Part shown: positions 8,521-15,234 of the stretch, one piece after another
How the letters are laid out: every line of letters begins with the position of its first letter
Numbering within the stretch: the stretch's first letter is position 1
Assembly (NCBI RefSeq): GCF_020405225.1
Contig: NZ_CP084472.1
Location: 1,054,001-1,118,000 of the forward strand
Direction: 5' to 3'
DNA length: 64,000 bases
Source of the DNA: Natrinema sp. DC36
GTDB lineage: Archaea; Halobacteriota; Halobacteria; Halobacteriales; Natrialbaceae
Notes under the pieces: model-generated
Told to the model about the DNA's origin: nothing
Seen by the model: only the letters and a program-made list of their open reading frames with translations
Databases searched by the model: none
Program-made: the position numbers and the translations under genes

Positions 8521-9120
8521 TCAGGCCTCGATCGGATCGGCGAGTTCCTCGATGACGTGGTTCAGGTCGAGATCGAACGCCACCATGACGACGCCAGTCT
8601 CAACGTCCAGCGTCTCGCCGCGGTAGTGATCGCGCCACTGGTCAGGACGCCACGACGTCGCCTCCTCGTGGGCGGTGATCATGGTGCCCTCATCGGTCTC
8701 GAACAGGCGGACGTGGACCTGGCGCGGACGAAGGAAGTGTGGCGCACCGTGGAACGGGGCCGGTCCCTCGTAGCGTGCCCAGCTGGCTACCTCCGGTCGA
8801 CCGAGCCAGTCACGGGCGAAGCTCGCCAGCGGTTGTGGTTCGTAGCCGGCGTCGGCGAGGTCCTCGAGGATGGCCTCCGGTGACCGATCGACGATATCGA
8901 CGACCTGGTTAGTGCCGATTGTCGTCTCGGCGTAGAGGTCCTCGTCGTGTCGTTGGAACAGTCGGTGCAAGAGCGGGATCGCGTGTCGCCGAAGCGGGCC
9001 CCAGAAACGAGCCCGATCGTTGAAGAGGTGCTCGCCGGCGTAGAGCCGACCGAGTACCAGGAGCGACACGATAGCGACGCCGCCGAGGTAGACGGCGTCG
9101 TCTGGGAGTGTTTCGATCAT
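8521..9120 (-). CDS. Membrane-anchored provirus protein of unknown function
   Basis: 199 residues from the ATG at 9120. Upstream in-frame codons up to 9294 read as non-acidic, arginine-rich sequence and are rejected as coding. A single N-terminal membrane anchor (AVYLGGVAIVSLLVLGRLYA, about 10 to 29) is followed by a soluble domain of about 165 residues with HLFNDRARFWGPLRRHAIPL and a conserved-looking FAPRQVHV-like beta segment. It opens the late gene run after a hairpin-containing gap. I do not recognise the family. Confidence 0.65.
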   Translation of the reverse strand: MIETLPDDAVYLGGVAIVSLLVLGRLYAGEHLFNDRARFWGPLRRHAIPLLHRLFQRHDEDLYAETTIGTNQVVDIVDRSPEAILEDLADAGYEPQPLASFARDWLGRPEVASWARYEGPAPFHGAPHFLRPRQVHVRLFETDEGTMITAHEEATSWRPDQWRDHYRGETLDVETGVVMVAFDLDLNHVIEELADPIEA

Positions 9121-9274
9121 GGTTGGTGTATGAAAAACGGTGCGCCGGGTCTCGTCCGAGAGGCTTTTTGCCAAATCCCAGCGCGGGTCGGGACGGACCG
9201 TGGGATCTCTAACAGTCTCGGTGTGCCAGCCGCCCCGAAGCGAGTGACAGCGGGAGCGATGAGGATCCCCTTCA

Positions 9275-9302
9275 GCCCGGCGGGGTAGGGGCAACGCCGG
9301 GC
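9275..9302 (-). terminator. Hairpin between provirus early and late runs
   Basis: GCCCGGCG and CGCCGGGC form perfect eight-base arms around a 12-base loop, 12 bases past the stop of the 60-aa gene, in the 193-base gap before the late run (9120). Likely terminates the early transcript; a GGCAAAAAGCC element nearer to 9120 may belong to the late promoter. Confidence 0.5.
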
Positions 9303-9313
9303 CACATCGGGGA

Positions 9314-9496
9314 CTATCGAGGTCGGACGTTCGCCCGGCCGGTCGAAATCGTGGTGCCGTCAGCGTCGATGACGATCTCCGAACGTGGCTCGCCCCACGT
9401 CGGCGTCCAGCGGACTTCGTCGACGACGCCCTGGACTTCGCGACCGGCGAAGCGGATCTCGACGGGCTGGTTCTCTTCGATCGGCTGGACCGTCAT
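9314..9496 (-). CDS. Small beta-rich provirus protein
   Basis: 60 residues, MTVQPIEENQPVEIRFAGRE onward, alternating charged and hydrophobic residues that suggest a small all-beta (OB/SH3-like) fold. The ATG overlaps the TGA of the zinc-finger gene (ATGA at 9496), so it is translationally coupled. It is the last gene of the early module before a hairpin at 9275-9302. Function unknown. Confidence 0.6.
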   Translation of the reverse strand: MTVQPIEENQPVEIRFAGREVQGVVDEVRWTPTWGEPRSEIVIDADGTTISTGRANVRPR

Positions 9497-10203
9497 CAGA
9501 GGACCACCGCCGATGCGAACGCCTCCCGGGTCGACTCGCCCTCGAGGACGGCCTCGAACAGTCGCTCCCGATCGACGCGGACGTCGGTCTTGTCCTCAGC
9601 TCGGAGTGTGACCGTCGCGACGGCCAGGTAGTGGGCCACCGTGAACGGGAAGCGAGTCCGGAGCGTCTCGTTCTCGTGTTTGTGGTCGGTCTGACCGCAG
9701 CAGCAGACGGTGCCGACCGGGATGGGTTCGGCGGTGTCGATCGAGCGCGGCAGTGGGTTCCGAAAGTCCGCGTAGGTGCCGACGTTGTGATCTTCGCCGT
9801 CGACGTCGTAGACGTAGACCGGATCGTGGCCGTCCTCGAAGTCGAGATCGGGGACGTCAGTGTCGTCGTCATCGTTGTCGCCGTCGTCGTGGATGTGGGA
9901 CTTGATGCCGAACTCGCCGTGTTCGGTGACGTGTTCCCAGCCGATCGCGGCGTCGGTGATTGACTTCCCTGCGGAGTTGCGCTCCGGGGGCTTCTCGACC
10001 TCCTTGACCTGCCGCCCACATGAGAGACAGAATCTGTGATCGTGCTCGAGAGTCTCGAAGAAGTCGTCTGCACGCTTCTCGCGGCGGTGTTCGTTGTGGC
10101 ATTCCGGCGAACAGAACGAGCCCGCAGTGGCGGGGAGCTGGAACTGGTCGCCGCACTGTCCGCACTCGACGCTCTGGGGTGGGGTGGTTGTGTGGACAGA
10201 CAT
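9496..10203 (-). CDS. Multi-zinc-finger provirus protein
   Basis: 235 residues. Cysteine pairs form at least two probable zinc sites: ECGQCGDQF with FCSPEC (about 14 to 35), and FCLSCGR at about 58 to 64, with a further CCCGQTDHKH cluster near residue 168 to 177. The centre has a very acidic Asp run. The C-terminal 60 residues are helical and read like a small DNA-binding or protein-binding domain. Such proteins recur in haloarchaeal proviruses next to replication genes; no biochemical role is known to me. It has its own 110-base upstream gap with a TATA-like element. Confidence 0.7.
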   Translation of the reverse strand: MSVHTTTPPQSVECGQCGDQFQLPATAGSFCSPECHNEHRREKRADDFFETLEHDHRFCLSCGRQVKEVEKPPERNSAGKSITDAAIGWEHVTEHGEFGIKSHIHDDGDNDDDDTDVPDLDFEDGHDPVYVYDVDGEDHNVGTYADFRNPLPRSIDTAEPIPVGTVCCCGQTDHKHENETLRTRFPFTVAHYLAVATVTLRAEDKTDVRVDRERLFEAVLEGESTREAFASAVVL

Positions 10204-10313
10204 AGCTATGGGGGTCCCGGGCCGCTACCAACGACCCCAGGAGAAACGCGTTACTATCAGGTGTGGAGATAGTCAAGCATAAGAGACGATATTGTTGCGA
10301 TATTCGACGCTTC

Positions 10314-10568
10314 TTACGAACCCGGGTAGTCCGTATCGGCGATTGTATAGACCGACTTTCGGGCATCGCGGGTGTAGGGTCGGGACTCGACGATCCCCTC
10401 GTCCTCGAGCCGGTTAAGTGCCCATCGGACGGTCCGGGCCGGGAGCGTGATCGTGTCGCACAGTTCTTGCTGGGTGAGCTCGCCTTCGTCCTCAAGGACC
10501 CACAGGACGAATTTTGCACTCGGGGGCAGACCGTCGATCTCGTCGTCGTGGTCGGTGAGTGTGCTCAT
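10314..10568 (-). CDS. Winged-helix transcriptional regulator (MarR-like)
   Basis: 84 residues, one compact winged helix: KFVLWVLEDEGELTQQELCD (helices 1-2), LPARTVRWALNRLEDEGIVE (recognition helix), SVYTIA (wing). This is the short haloarchaeal/haloviral wHTH type without an effector domain. ATGA overlap with the 129-aa gene upstream; it is followed by 110 bases before the zinc-finger gene, so it could control the step from early to later genes. Target unknown. Confidence 0.75.
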   Translation of the reverse strand: MSTLTDHDDEIDGLPPSAKFVLWVLEDEGELTQQELCDTITLPARTVRWALNRLEDEGIVESRPYTRDARKSVYTIADTDYPGS

Positions 10569-10954
10569 GGTGTATCAATCTCCTCAGAGTCGATCGCGAC
10601 GACACCGGTCGGATCGAGGATCTCCATGTCCAGGCGGACCGCGTCCGACCGGCAGATCAATGTCTCGCGGCCGTCGACCCGCTCGGTGATCGTGATCATG
10701 TCGCCGAACGGCCGGAACTCTTCGTGACCCGACGGAACTGTCGGGCCCGTGATCTCGACCCACCCTCGCGGGATCTCGCGGGCCATGCCGATCGAGATAA
10801 CGAGGACGCCGTCGTTGCGATCGTTGCCCAGTTGCTCGAAGCGGTCGCGTGCCTCCTGGAGTGTCTCGATCGACGTCGGTCCGGCGATCGTCGGGACGTC
10901 GTCGTGCTCGAGGGCGTTTCGCCAGAGCTCGTGGTTGTCTTCAAAGACGCTCAC
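10565..10954 (-). CDS. Hypothetical provirus protein
   Basis: 129 residues, mixed alpha/beta and acidic (MSVFEDNHELWRNALEHDD, then GVLVISIGMAREIPRGWVEI). It overlaps its neighbours on both sides by four bases (ATGA at 10954 and 10568), so it belongs to a tightly coupled early operon. I see no catalytic motif and do not recognise a family. Confidence 0.65.
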   Translation of the reverse strand: MSVFEDNHELWRNALEHDDVPTIAGPTSIETLQEARDRFEQLGNDRNDGVLVISIGMAREIPRGWVEITGPTVPSGHEEFRPFGDMITITERVDGRETLICRSDAVRLDMEILDPTGVVAIDSEEIDTP

Positions 10955-11178
10955 GCTTTCTCACCTCGCACTGCGCCGCGGACTGTTCGCGAATCGGCCT
11001 TCGAACAATCGAAACAGAGCGTGTTGTGCGGGTGGTCGTGACCTCGATCGACGGCGTAGAGTTCGCGATCGACGTCCTCGGGATCGAACGTCCGTCCGCA
11101 GTACGTGACGCCGAGGAGGCTCTCGACGCAGTAGCCGTTATGGCCGTTGTCGAGGTTGACCACGTAGCCGGTCGTCAC
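10951..11178 (-). CDS. Small cysteine-rich (zinc ribbon-like) provirus protein
   Basis: 75 residues. YCVESLLGVTYCGRTF and LCFDCSKA give four cysteines in a C-x9-C ... C-x2-C pattern that could bind one zinc. The tail is basic (TVRGAVRGEKA). Coupled by ATGA to both neighbours. Probably a nucleic-acid- or protein-binding accessory of the early module; function unknown. Confidence 0.65.
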   Translation of the reverse strand: MTTGYVVNLDNGHNGYCVESLLGVTYCGRTFDPEDVDRELYAVDRGHDHPHNTLCFDCSKADSRTVRGAVRGEKA

Positions 11179-11522
11179 GAGCTGTCACCCCCTTCGCTTC
11201 GCGTAGAGTTCTCAGACTGTGAGACGGCGCGATCAGTAGCCGTGTTTAGTGAGCGGATCGTCTCCGGCCGCATCACCTCGTTGCAGACGTAGCACTCTGG
11301 ATAGGGAACACGGTCGCCGTAGTGCGGTCCGTCTCGTATCTTGCCCCACTGGTCGGAGTTCGCGTCCTGATGGTCGGCACAGTCGGCACAGACCGTGACA
11401 GCGTCGTCATCCGGTCCGATGGTGTAGCCGATGATTGGGGGAAGTTCTTCATCAGAACCGCGCCCTTCGAACGGATTTTCGTGTTCGGTATCGCCTGAGT
11501 AGTGTGCGTTTTCGTCACTCAT
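11175..11522 (-). CDS. Zinc-ribbon provirus protein
   Basis: 115 residues from the ATG at 11522; an in-frame ATG at 11531 would add three residues (MKT) but overlaps the upstream gene more, so the shorter form is preferred. Two CxxC pairs, VCADCADHQ (about 45 to 53) and ECYVCNEV (about 78 to 85), form a classic zinc ribbon. Both termini are acidic and low-complexity. Part of the chain of overlapping early genes after MCM. Confidence 0.65.
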   Translation of the reverse strand: MSDENAHYSGDTEHENPFEGRGSDEELPPIIGYTIGPDDDAVTVCADCADHQDANSDQWGKIRDGPHYGDRVPYPECYVCNEVMRPETIRSLNTATDRAVSQSENSTRSEGGDSS

Positions 11523-11904
11523 CGTCTTCACCCTGGAGTCGGAGCTTCTGGACGCGGTCGTTCGCCAGTCCGATCACTTCCTCTCGCGGATCGTCGACTC
11601 TCGAGAGGTTCGATTCGATCTTCTCGCGGAGTTTCCACCGGTCGTTGATCCCGATCCATGTGCGGCCCTCGTCGTCCTTGGTCTGGAACAGATCGCCGTT
11701 ACGGCGAGCGGCGGTGAACGCTCGATGGATCTCCTCGAGGCCGAAGCCGGCTCGGTTGAGTGTGCCGACCACCGACGGTTTGCTCGCGAGCGGTGGCTGC
11801 TTGTTCCCCGAGTTGTGATCGACGGCGCTGATGGCTCGCTCGTAGACCTCCTTCGAGCGCTTGCGTCGTTCTGCTTCCGTCTGGCTGGTAGATGATCGGG
11901 CCAT
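11515..11904 (-). CDS. Basic/helical provirus protein next to MCM
   Basis: 129 residues, unusually basic for this genome: SQTEAERRKRSKEVYERAIS at the N-terminus, then VVGTLNRAGFGLEEIHRAFT and RNGDLFQTKDDEGRTWIGI, a pattern compatible with a winged helix (two helices and a wing ending TWIGI). Its ATG overlaps the MCM stop (TAATG). A DNA-binding partner of the helicase is plausible but unproven. Confidence 0.65.
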   Translation of the reverse strand: MARSSTSQTEAERRKRSKEVYERAISAVDHNSGNKQPPLASKPSVVGTLNRAGFGLEEIHRAFTAARRNGDLFQTKDDEGRTWIGINDRWKLREKIESNLSRVDDPREEVIGLANDRVQKLRLQGEDDE

Positions 11905-14024
11905 TATTCGACCACCCGAATCCAGCCGGTTTCTCTCTCGTAGACCTCGCCCTGCTGTTTGAGTTTGTCAATCTCGTGCTCGGCCTTCCGCTTGTCAATC
12001 CCGAGATCGTCGATCGCCGTCTCGATGACGTTCTCCTTATCCGCCTGCCGCCGGTCGGACTCGTTCTGCATCTCCTTGATCAGGTCTTTGAGGTTCTTGA
12101 TGCGATCGCGCTGGCTCTGCGATGTCCCAGCCTCGACGATATCCGCGTCGAACTCGCCGGTTTCTTCATCGATTCCGAGGTCTTGGAGGCAAGAGCCGAT
12201 CAGCCGTTTTGCACGCATCACGTCCTGCATCTCGACAGTTTTCGACAGTCGTGCTCGAGCGCTCGCTTCGGAAAGGCGAATGAAACCCTCTAACTTCCGA
12301 GCAGTTACTGGCACCGCCGCATCGTCAGAAGTGCCATTCGCAAGCCGGAGACCAACGTACGAATCTTCAATTTTCTGGGCGACCTCGTCGTCCTCTACCG
12401 TTGGAGTGACGTTCCGTTTCGTGTAGGCGATATACGCACGAACTAATTCGACTGGCTCAAACCCATGTTCCTCTGCAATCTCAGCCAGTGCCGCCGTTGC
12501 GGCGTCGTCCGAGTTAGAATCGTCACGTTTCGCTGCCTCTTTCGACCAGATTTTCGTCCTTGCGATATCCCGGTCACGTTCCTCATCGGGTTGATCGGTC
12601 AGTGTGAACGTGAGGTCGAACCGTGAGAGCATCGTCGGACCTATCTCAATCTGTTCTGAGAAGGGTTCGTACTGGTCGAAGCGGCCGTACTTCGGATTCC
12701 CACCGCCGATGACCGTCGTTCGAGTTGGGAGTGTCGTGTTAATCCCCGCTTTGTTGACGCTGACCTTCTGCGATTCCATCGCGTCGTGCATCGCCTCTTC
12801 GACGCCCTCGCCGAGTTTGTCGATCTCGTCGATCGTCGCGAGGCCTTGGTCACCGACAACAAGCGCGCCGGCGTCGAGCGCCCACTTCCCGTCGCCAAAT
12901 TCATCGCGAACAGCAGCGGCCGTCATGCCGGCCTTCGACGCCCCCTGACCGCTGGCCCTGACCGACCGGGGCGCGATCTCCGAGACGGCCTCGAGGAGCG
13001 TCGTCTTCCCGGTTCCCGGATCACCAATCATGAGGATGTGGATGTCGCCCCGAGTAGCGGTCCCGTCGTCGTGTTCGACACGTACACCCGAGAACAGCGC
13101 GAGCGTCAGCGCTTCTTTCTCATCGTCAAGGCCATGGAGTGTCGGTGCGATCGAGTTGATGAACAAGTCAATTGGATCGCCGAACTCACCAGCACCGATC
13201 CGCTTGATGAGGTCCTCCAGCTCGGGCGTGATCTCGATCTCCTTGAAGTCCGTCTGTTCGACCTCGGCGGCCTGGCCTTCAACGACCATCTCGTACGTCT
13301 CCTGGTCGGAGTTCTTTGACGGTCGCTCGAGGACGAACTGGCCGACGAGCGTGACGCGATCGCCACCCTCGACGCAGTCCACGAGGTCGTCGCGAACGCG
13401 GGCGTCGAGATGTTCACCATCGCCACCGTCAGTCTGTTCCGGCGGTTGTTTGATCCGGATCTTCTGGTAGTCCTCTTTCTCGGACTGTTCGCTGTTCTCT
13501 CGGAACGGCCCTTGTCGTTCACAGTCCTTGCACTCGTGTGGTTCTTCGAAGCCATGGCCGCTCTGTGGAACGCGATTGAGCGCCCCGCACAGCTGACACT
13601 CGTAGGCGATCTCTGTCGGGATCGGAGCGACCTTCGTCTTCTTCGCGACCTGGCCCTGGAGGGCGATCAGGTTGCCGTCCTTCCGGGACGGGGAGAAGCC
13701 CCCAATATCGTAGGTCTCCACATCGGGGAGATTCGTGAACCGGACGTGCGCGTTCCCGAGTGAGATGTCGACCGGGAGATCGTACTGTCGGAGCGCCTCC
13801 TCGAAGAGCCGTTGCATCTGCTCCGGTTGGGCCAGGACGTCGTCGGCGATCGCGTCGATCTTCCGCTCGCGATCGTTGTACTGAAAAACGTCGTTCCAGT
13901 CAACGTACAGCGAGCGTTGCTCCTGCGGGTACTTCTGGGCGAGTTGCTTGATCTCGTCGTCGTAGTACCGGCGGAAGAACTTCCCGATCGAGTCCACCAG
14001 CTCGGCGGTGCCGATAGCGCTCAT
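11904..14024 (-). CDS. mcm: Provirus-encoded MCM replicative helicase
   Basis: 706 residues, typical MCM length. The N-terminal domain carries a zinc site at Cys143, Cys146, Cys165, Cys168 (ECQLCG, HECKDC). The AAA+ core has Walker A GDPGTGKT (334 to 341), Walker B ATIDEID, sensor-1-like VIGGGNPKYGRFD and arginine finger SRFDL (Arg468). The C-terminus ends in a winged helix (KAEHEIDKLKQQGEVYERE). It unwinds DNA 3' to 5' ahead of the fork. Its neighbours are viral, and the cellular MCM would be elsewhere in the genome. A 25-bp repeat stands 44 bases upstream of its ATG. Such genes are known in haloarchaeal viruses and plasmids, where they likely drive replication together with host factors. 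Confidence 0.95.
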   Translation of the reverse strand: MSAIGTAELVDSIGKFFRRYYDDEIKQLAQKYPQEQRSLYVDWNDVFQYNDRERKIDAIADDVLAQPEQMQRLFEEALRQYDLPVDISLGNAHVRFTNLPDVETYDIGGFSPSRKDGNLIALQGQVAKKTKVAPIPTEIAYECQLCGALNRVPQSGHGFEEPHECKDCERQGPFRENSEQSEKEDYQKIRIKQPPEQTDGGDGEHLDARVRDDLVDCVEGGDRVTLVGQFVLERPSKNSDQETYEMVVEGQAAEVEQTDFKEIEITPELEDLIKRIGAGEFGDPIDLFINSIAPTLHGLDDEKEALTLALFSGVRVEHDDGTATRGDIHILMIGDPGTGKTTLLEAVSEIAPRSVRASGQGASKAGMTAAAVRDEFGDGKWALDAGALVVGDQGLATIDEIDKLGEGVEEAMHDAMESQKVSVNKAGINTTLPTRTTVIGGGNPKYGRFDQYEPFSEQIEIGPTMLSRFDLTFTLTDQPDEERDRDIARTKIWSKEAAKRDDSNSDDAATAALAEIAEEHGFEPVELVRAYIAYTKRNVTPTVEDDEVAQKIEDSYVGLRLANGTSDDAAVPVTARKLEGFIRLSEASARARLSKTVEMQDVMRAKRLIGSCLQDLGIDEETGEFDADIVEAGTSQSQRDRIKNLKDLIKEMQNESDRRQADKENVIETAIDDLGIDKRKAEHEIDKLKQQGEVYERETGWIRVVE

Positions 14025-14067
14025 CGGGAGCCCTCCGACGGGAGTGTTCGGACGTGGTTGGTCGGAA

Positions 14068-14092
14068 CCGGTGTGGAAATTTCACAACACCG
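14068..14092 (+). repeat. Inverted repeat copy A (25 bp) near mcm
   Basis: Begins CCGGTGTGGAAATTTC and ends ACAACACCG. Its exact reverse complement occurs at 14276-14300. Each copy is itself an imperfect palindrome centred on GAAATTTC with GGTGT and ACACC outer arms, the look of a dimeric protein-binding site. Confidence 0.9.
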
Positions 14093-14275
14093 TGATCCGG
14101 CTGTGACAGCCTCGAGAGCAGAGCGAGGCGAGCGATCGGCGAACGTACTCTGCAGTAGTCGTATCATGCTTACAGTGGGGTTCGTGGTTGTGTTATCGTG
14201 GAGTTCGTGTGTGGTTGTACCCAGTCCAACTGAGGTTTCAGTGAACCCCTTCAGGGAGGGGGGCGGTCGCGTTTC

Positions 14276-14300
14276 CGGTGTTGTGAAATTTCCACACCGG
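14276..14300 (-). repeat. Inverted repeat copy B (25 bp) near mcm
   Basis: Reverse complement of 14068-14092 with no mismatch; centre-to-centre spacing is 208 bases. It lies just beyond the stop of the wHTH coiled-coil gene. Confidence 0.9.
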
Positions 14301-14315
14301 CCGATTCGTGTGAGT

Positions 14316-14870
14316 TCACTCCTGCGGCGCACCCCGTTCGACGTAGGATGGCGTCCTGATCTCGAAGCCGGCGACCGTCGACGGCATCTCGCCCATCTCG
14401 AGATCGGCGATGAGGCGTGACTTCTTCTCCGAGGAGCGGTCCTCCTTCTTGTACCGGAGAACGTCGCCCTCAACGAGCTCGTCTGCTCGTTTGAACGTGT
14501 AGTACAGCGTATCCCGGCGGACGTCGACGCCGTCGCGGTTGAGTTGTTTCAGCGCCTCTCGAATCGTCATCGAAGCCGTCGGGTTTCGCCCGGCCTGCTC
14601 GTTCGTGACGGCCTCGTTGTTCAGCTTCTTGATCAACAAGACAGCCCGCTCGGTCGGCTTGTCGGCAGCGTTTCGATGGACCTTTTGCATGAGGCGATCG
14701 GCATCCTGGAGCGACTCGACGGTTTGCTCGAGGTCGCGGATCCGCTCGTCCTTCTCATAGAGTTCTTCCTCGAGCTCGTCGACGCGATCCTCTGCTCGAT
14801 CCGCTAGGAAGACAGCGTCCTCGACCCGGGCCTCGAGGTCTTTCACCCTCTCCTCGAGGTCCTCAGACAT
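14316..14870 (-). CDS. Coiled-coil plus winged-helix provirus protein
   Basis: 184 residues. Residues 1 to about 60 form an uninterrupted heptad coiled coil (DLEERVKDLEARVEDAVFLA ... LEQTVESLQDA). Residues 75 to 150 form a wHTH: AVLLIKKLNNEAVTNEQAG, TIREALKQLNRDGVDVRRDT, LYYTFKRADELVEGDVLRY. The architecture fits a dimeric DNA-binding regulator or replication initiator-like protein. It is directly upstream of the repeat-flanked region and mcm, so the two 25-bp palindromes may be its sites. Its ATG lies inside the end of the 50-aa zinc gene. Confidence 0.7.
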   Translation of the reverse strand: MSEDLEERVKDLEARVEDAVFLADRAEDRVDELEEELYEKDERIRDLEQTVESLQDADRLMQKVHRNAADKPTERAVLLIKKLNNEAVTNEQAGRNPTASMTIREALKQLNRDGVDVRRDTLYYTFKRADELVEGDVLRYKKEDRSSEKKSRLIADLEMGEMPSTVAGFEIRTPSYVERGAPQE

Positions 14871-15015
14871 GGCGGATCACCGGGTAGCCATCCGTACAGC
14901 TCCAACAGACGATCCGTTCACCGTGCTTCGGATGGTCGATGACGACGTCGGCGTCATCAGTACAGCCGAGCGCCCCGCAGAACGGGCCGAATCCGTCGTC
15001 GGCCTGGGCGCTCAT
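14863..15015 (-). CDS. 50-residue zinc microprotein, first gene of provirus early operon
   Basis: ATG at 15015, TGA at 14863-14865: 50 residues with FCGALGC and VCWSC, a C-x4-C ... C-x2-C zinc-ribbon pattern, and an acidic body. A GGAGGGATC Shine-Dalgarno sits about seven bases before the ATG. The stop overlaps the next start by eight bases. The short length, good RBS, cysteine pattern and overlap together argue it is real. Confidence 0.7.
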   Translation of the reverse strand: MSAQADDGFGPFCGALGCTDDADVVIDHPKHGERIVCWSCTDGYPVIRHV

Positions 15016-15046
15016 GCACCGATCCCTCCAAAACCTGATACTGTCT

Positions 15047-15074
15047 GTGCACGGTGCACCAAGAAAAGTGCACC
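15047..15074. promoter_or_regulatory. GTGCACC operator-like repeats in the early leader
   Basis: GTGCAC (15047-15052), GGTGCACC (15053-15060) and GTGCACC (15068-15074) form a cluster. GGTGCAC and GTGCACC make a perfect 7-base inverted repeat with an eight-base spacer. They lie between the promoter-like TATA at about 15128-15137 and the first early gene, where a repressor would block expression. Confidence 0.55.
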
Positions 15075-15127
15075 ACCGAAACGGCTGAATTTGGCCGTAT
15101 AGGGAGCTATCGGTGGCAGAACAGTAT

Positions 15128-15140
15128 ATTTATCTCGAGA
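15128..15140 (-). promoter_or_regulatory. Candidate TATA box of provirus early operon
   Basis: Read on the minus strand this is GATAAATATACTG, a good haloarchaeal TATA element in a high G+C background. It lies about 115 bases before the first ATG at 15015, implying a leader of roughly 85 to 90 bases that contains the GTGCACC repeats and an SD. Confidence 0.45.
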
Positions 15141-15201
15141 TGCGGGACCCATATTATGCGGAGTGTAGTGCCGTAATTCGATATTAGCTGCAAAGACAGG
15201 T

Positions 15202-15234
15202 CCACAGATACAGATATGAAAATCTGATATGTGG
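15202..15234. repeat. AT-rich interrupted inverted repeat at provirus edge
   Basis: CCACAGATACAGAT faces ATCTGATATGTGG around an ATGAAA centre: 13 to 14-base arms that pair except for a small bulge. It lies just outside the early promoter in an AT-rich strip. It might be a regulator site, a terminator for something entering from the right, or part of an integration end. Confidence 0.5.

Larger units (their letters stand above)
14025..14315. promoter_or_regulatory. Intergenic control region upstream of provirus mcm, candidate operator or origin
   Basis: 290 bases without a credible gene between the coiled-coil wHTH gene and mcm. It is bracketed by two perfectly inverted copies of a 25-base sequence (listed separately). 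A short open frame inside (14021-14167, minus) runs through one copy and is not credible. By analogy with MCM- or Rep-linked origins of haloarchaeal plasmids and viruses this could be an origin; it could equally be an autoregulated promoter. Confidence 0.45.

Noticed and set aside
9121-9294. N-terminal extension of the 199-aa membrane protein
   Set aside because: Arg/His/Pro-rich sequence in front of a normal ATG followed by a membrane anchor; leader region instead.
9117-9305. 62-aa minus-strand frame in the gap before the late run
   Set aside because: Basic and proline-rich, not acidic, and it overlaps a hairpin and the next gene start; more likely untranslated.
14021-14167. 48-aa frame ending in ATGA overlap with mcm
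   Set aside because: Runs through a 25-bp regulatory repeat, is basic and has no family pattern; the overlap is probably coincidental.
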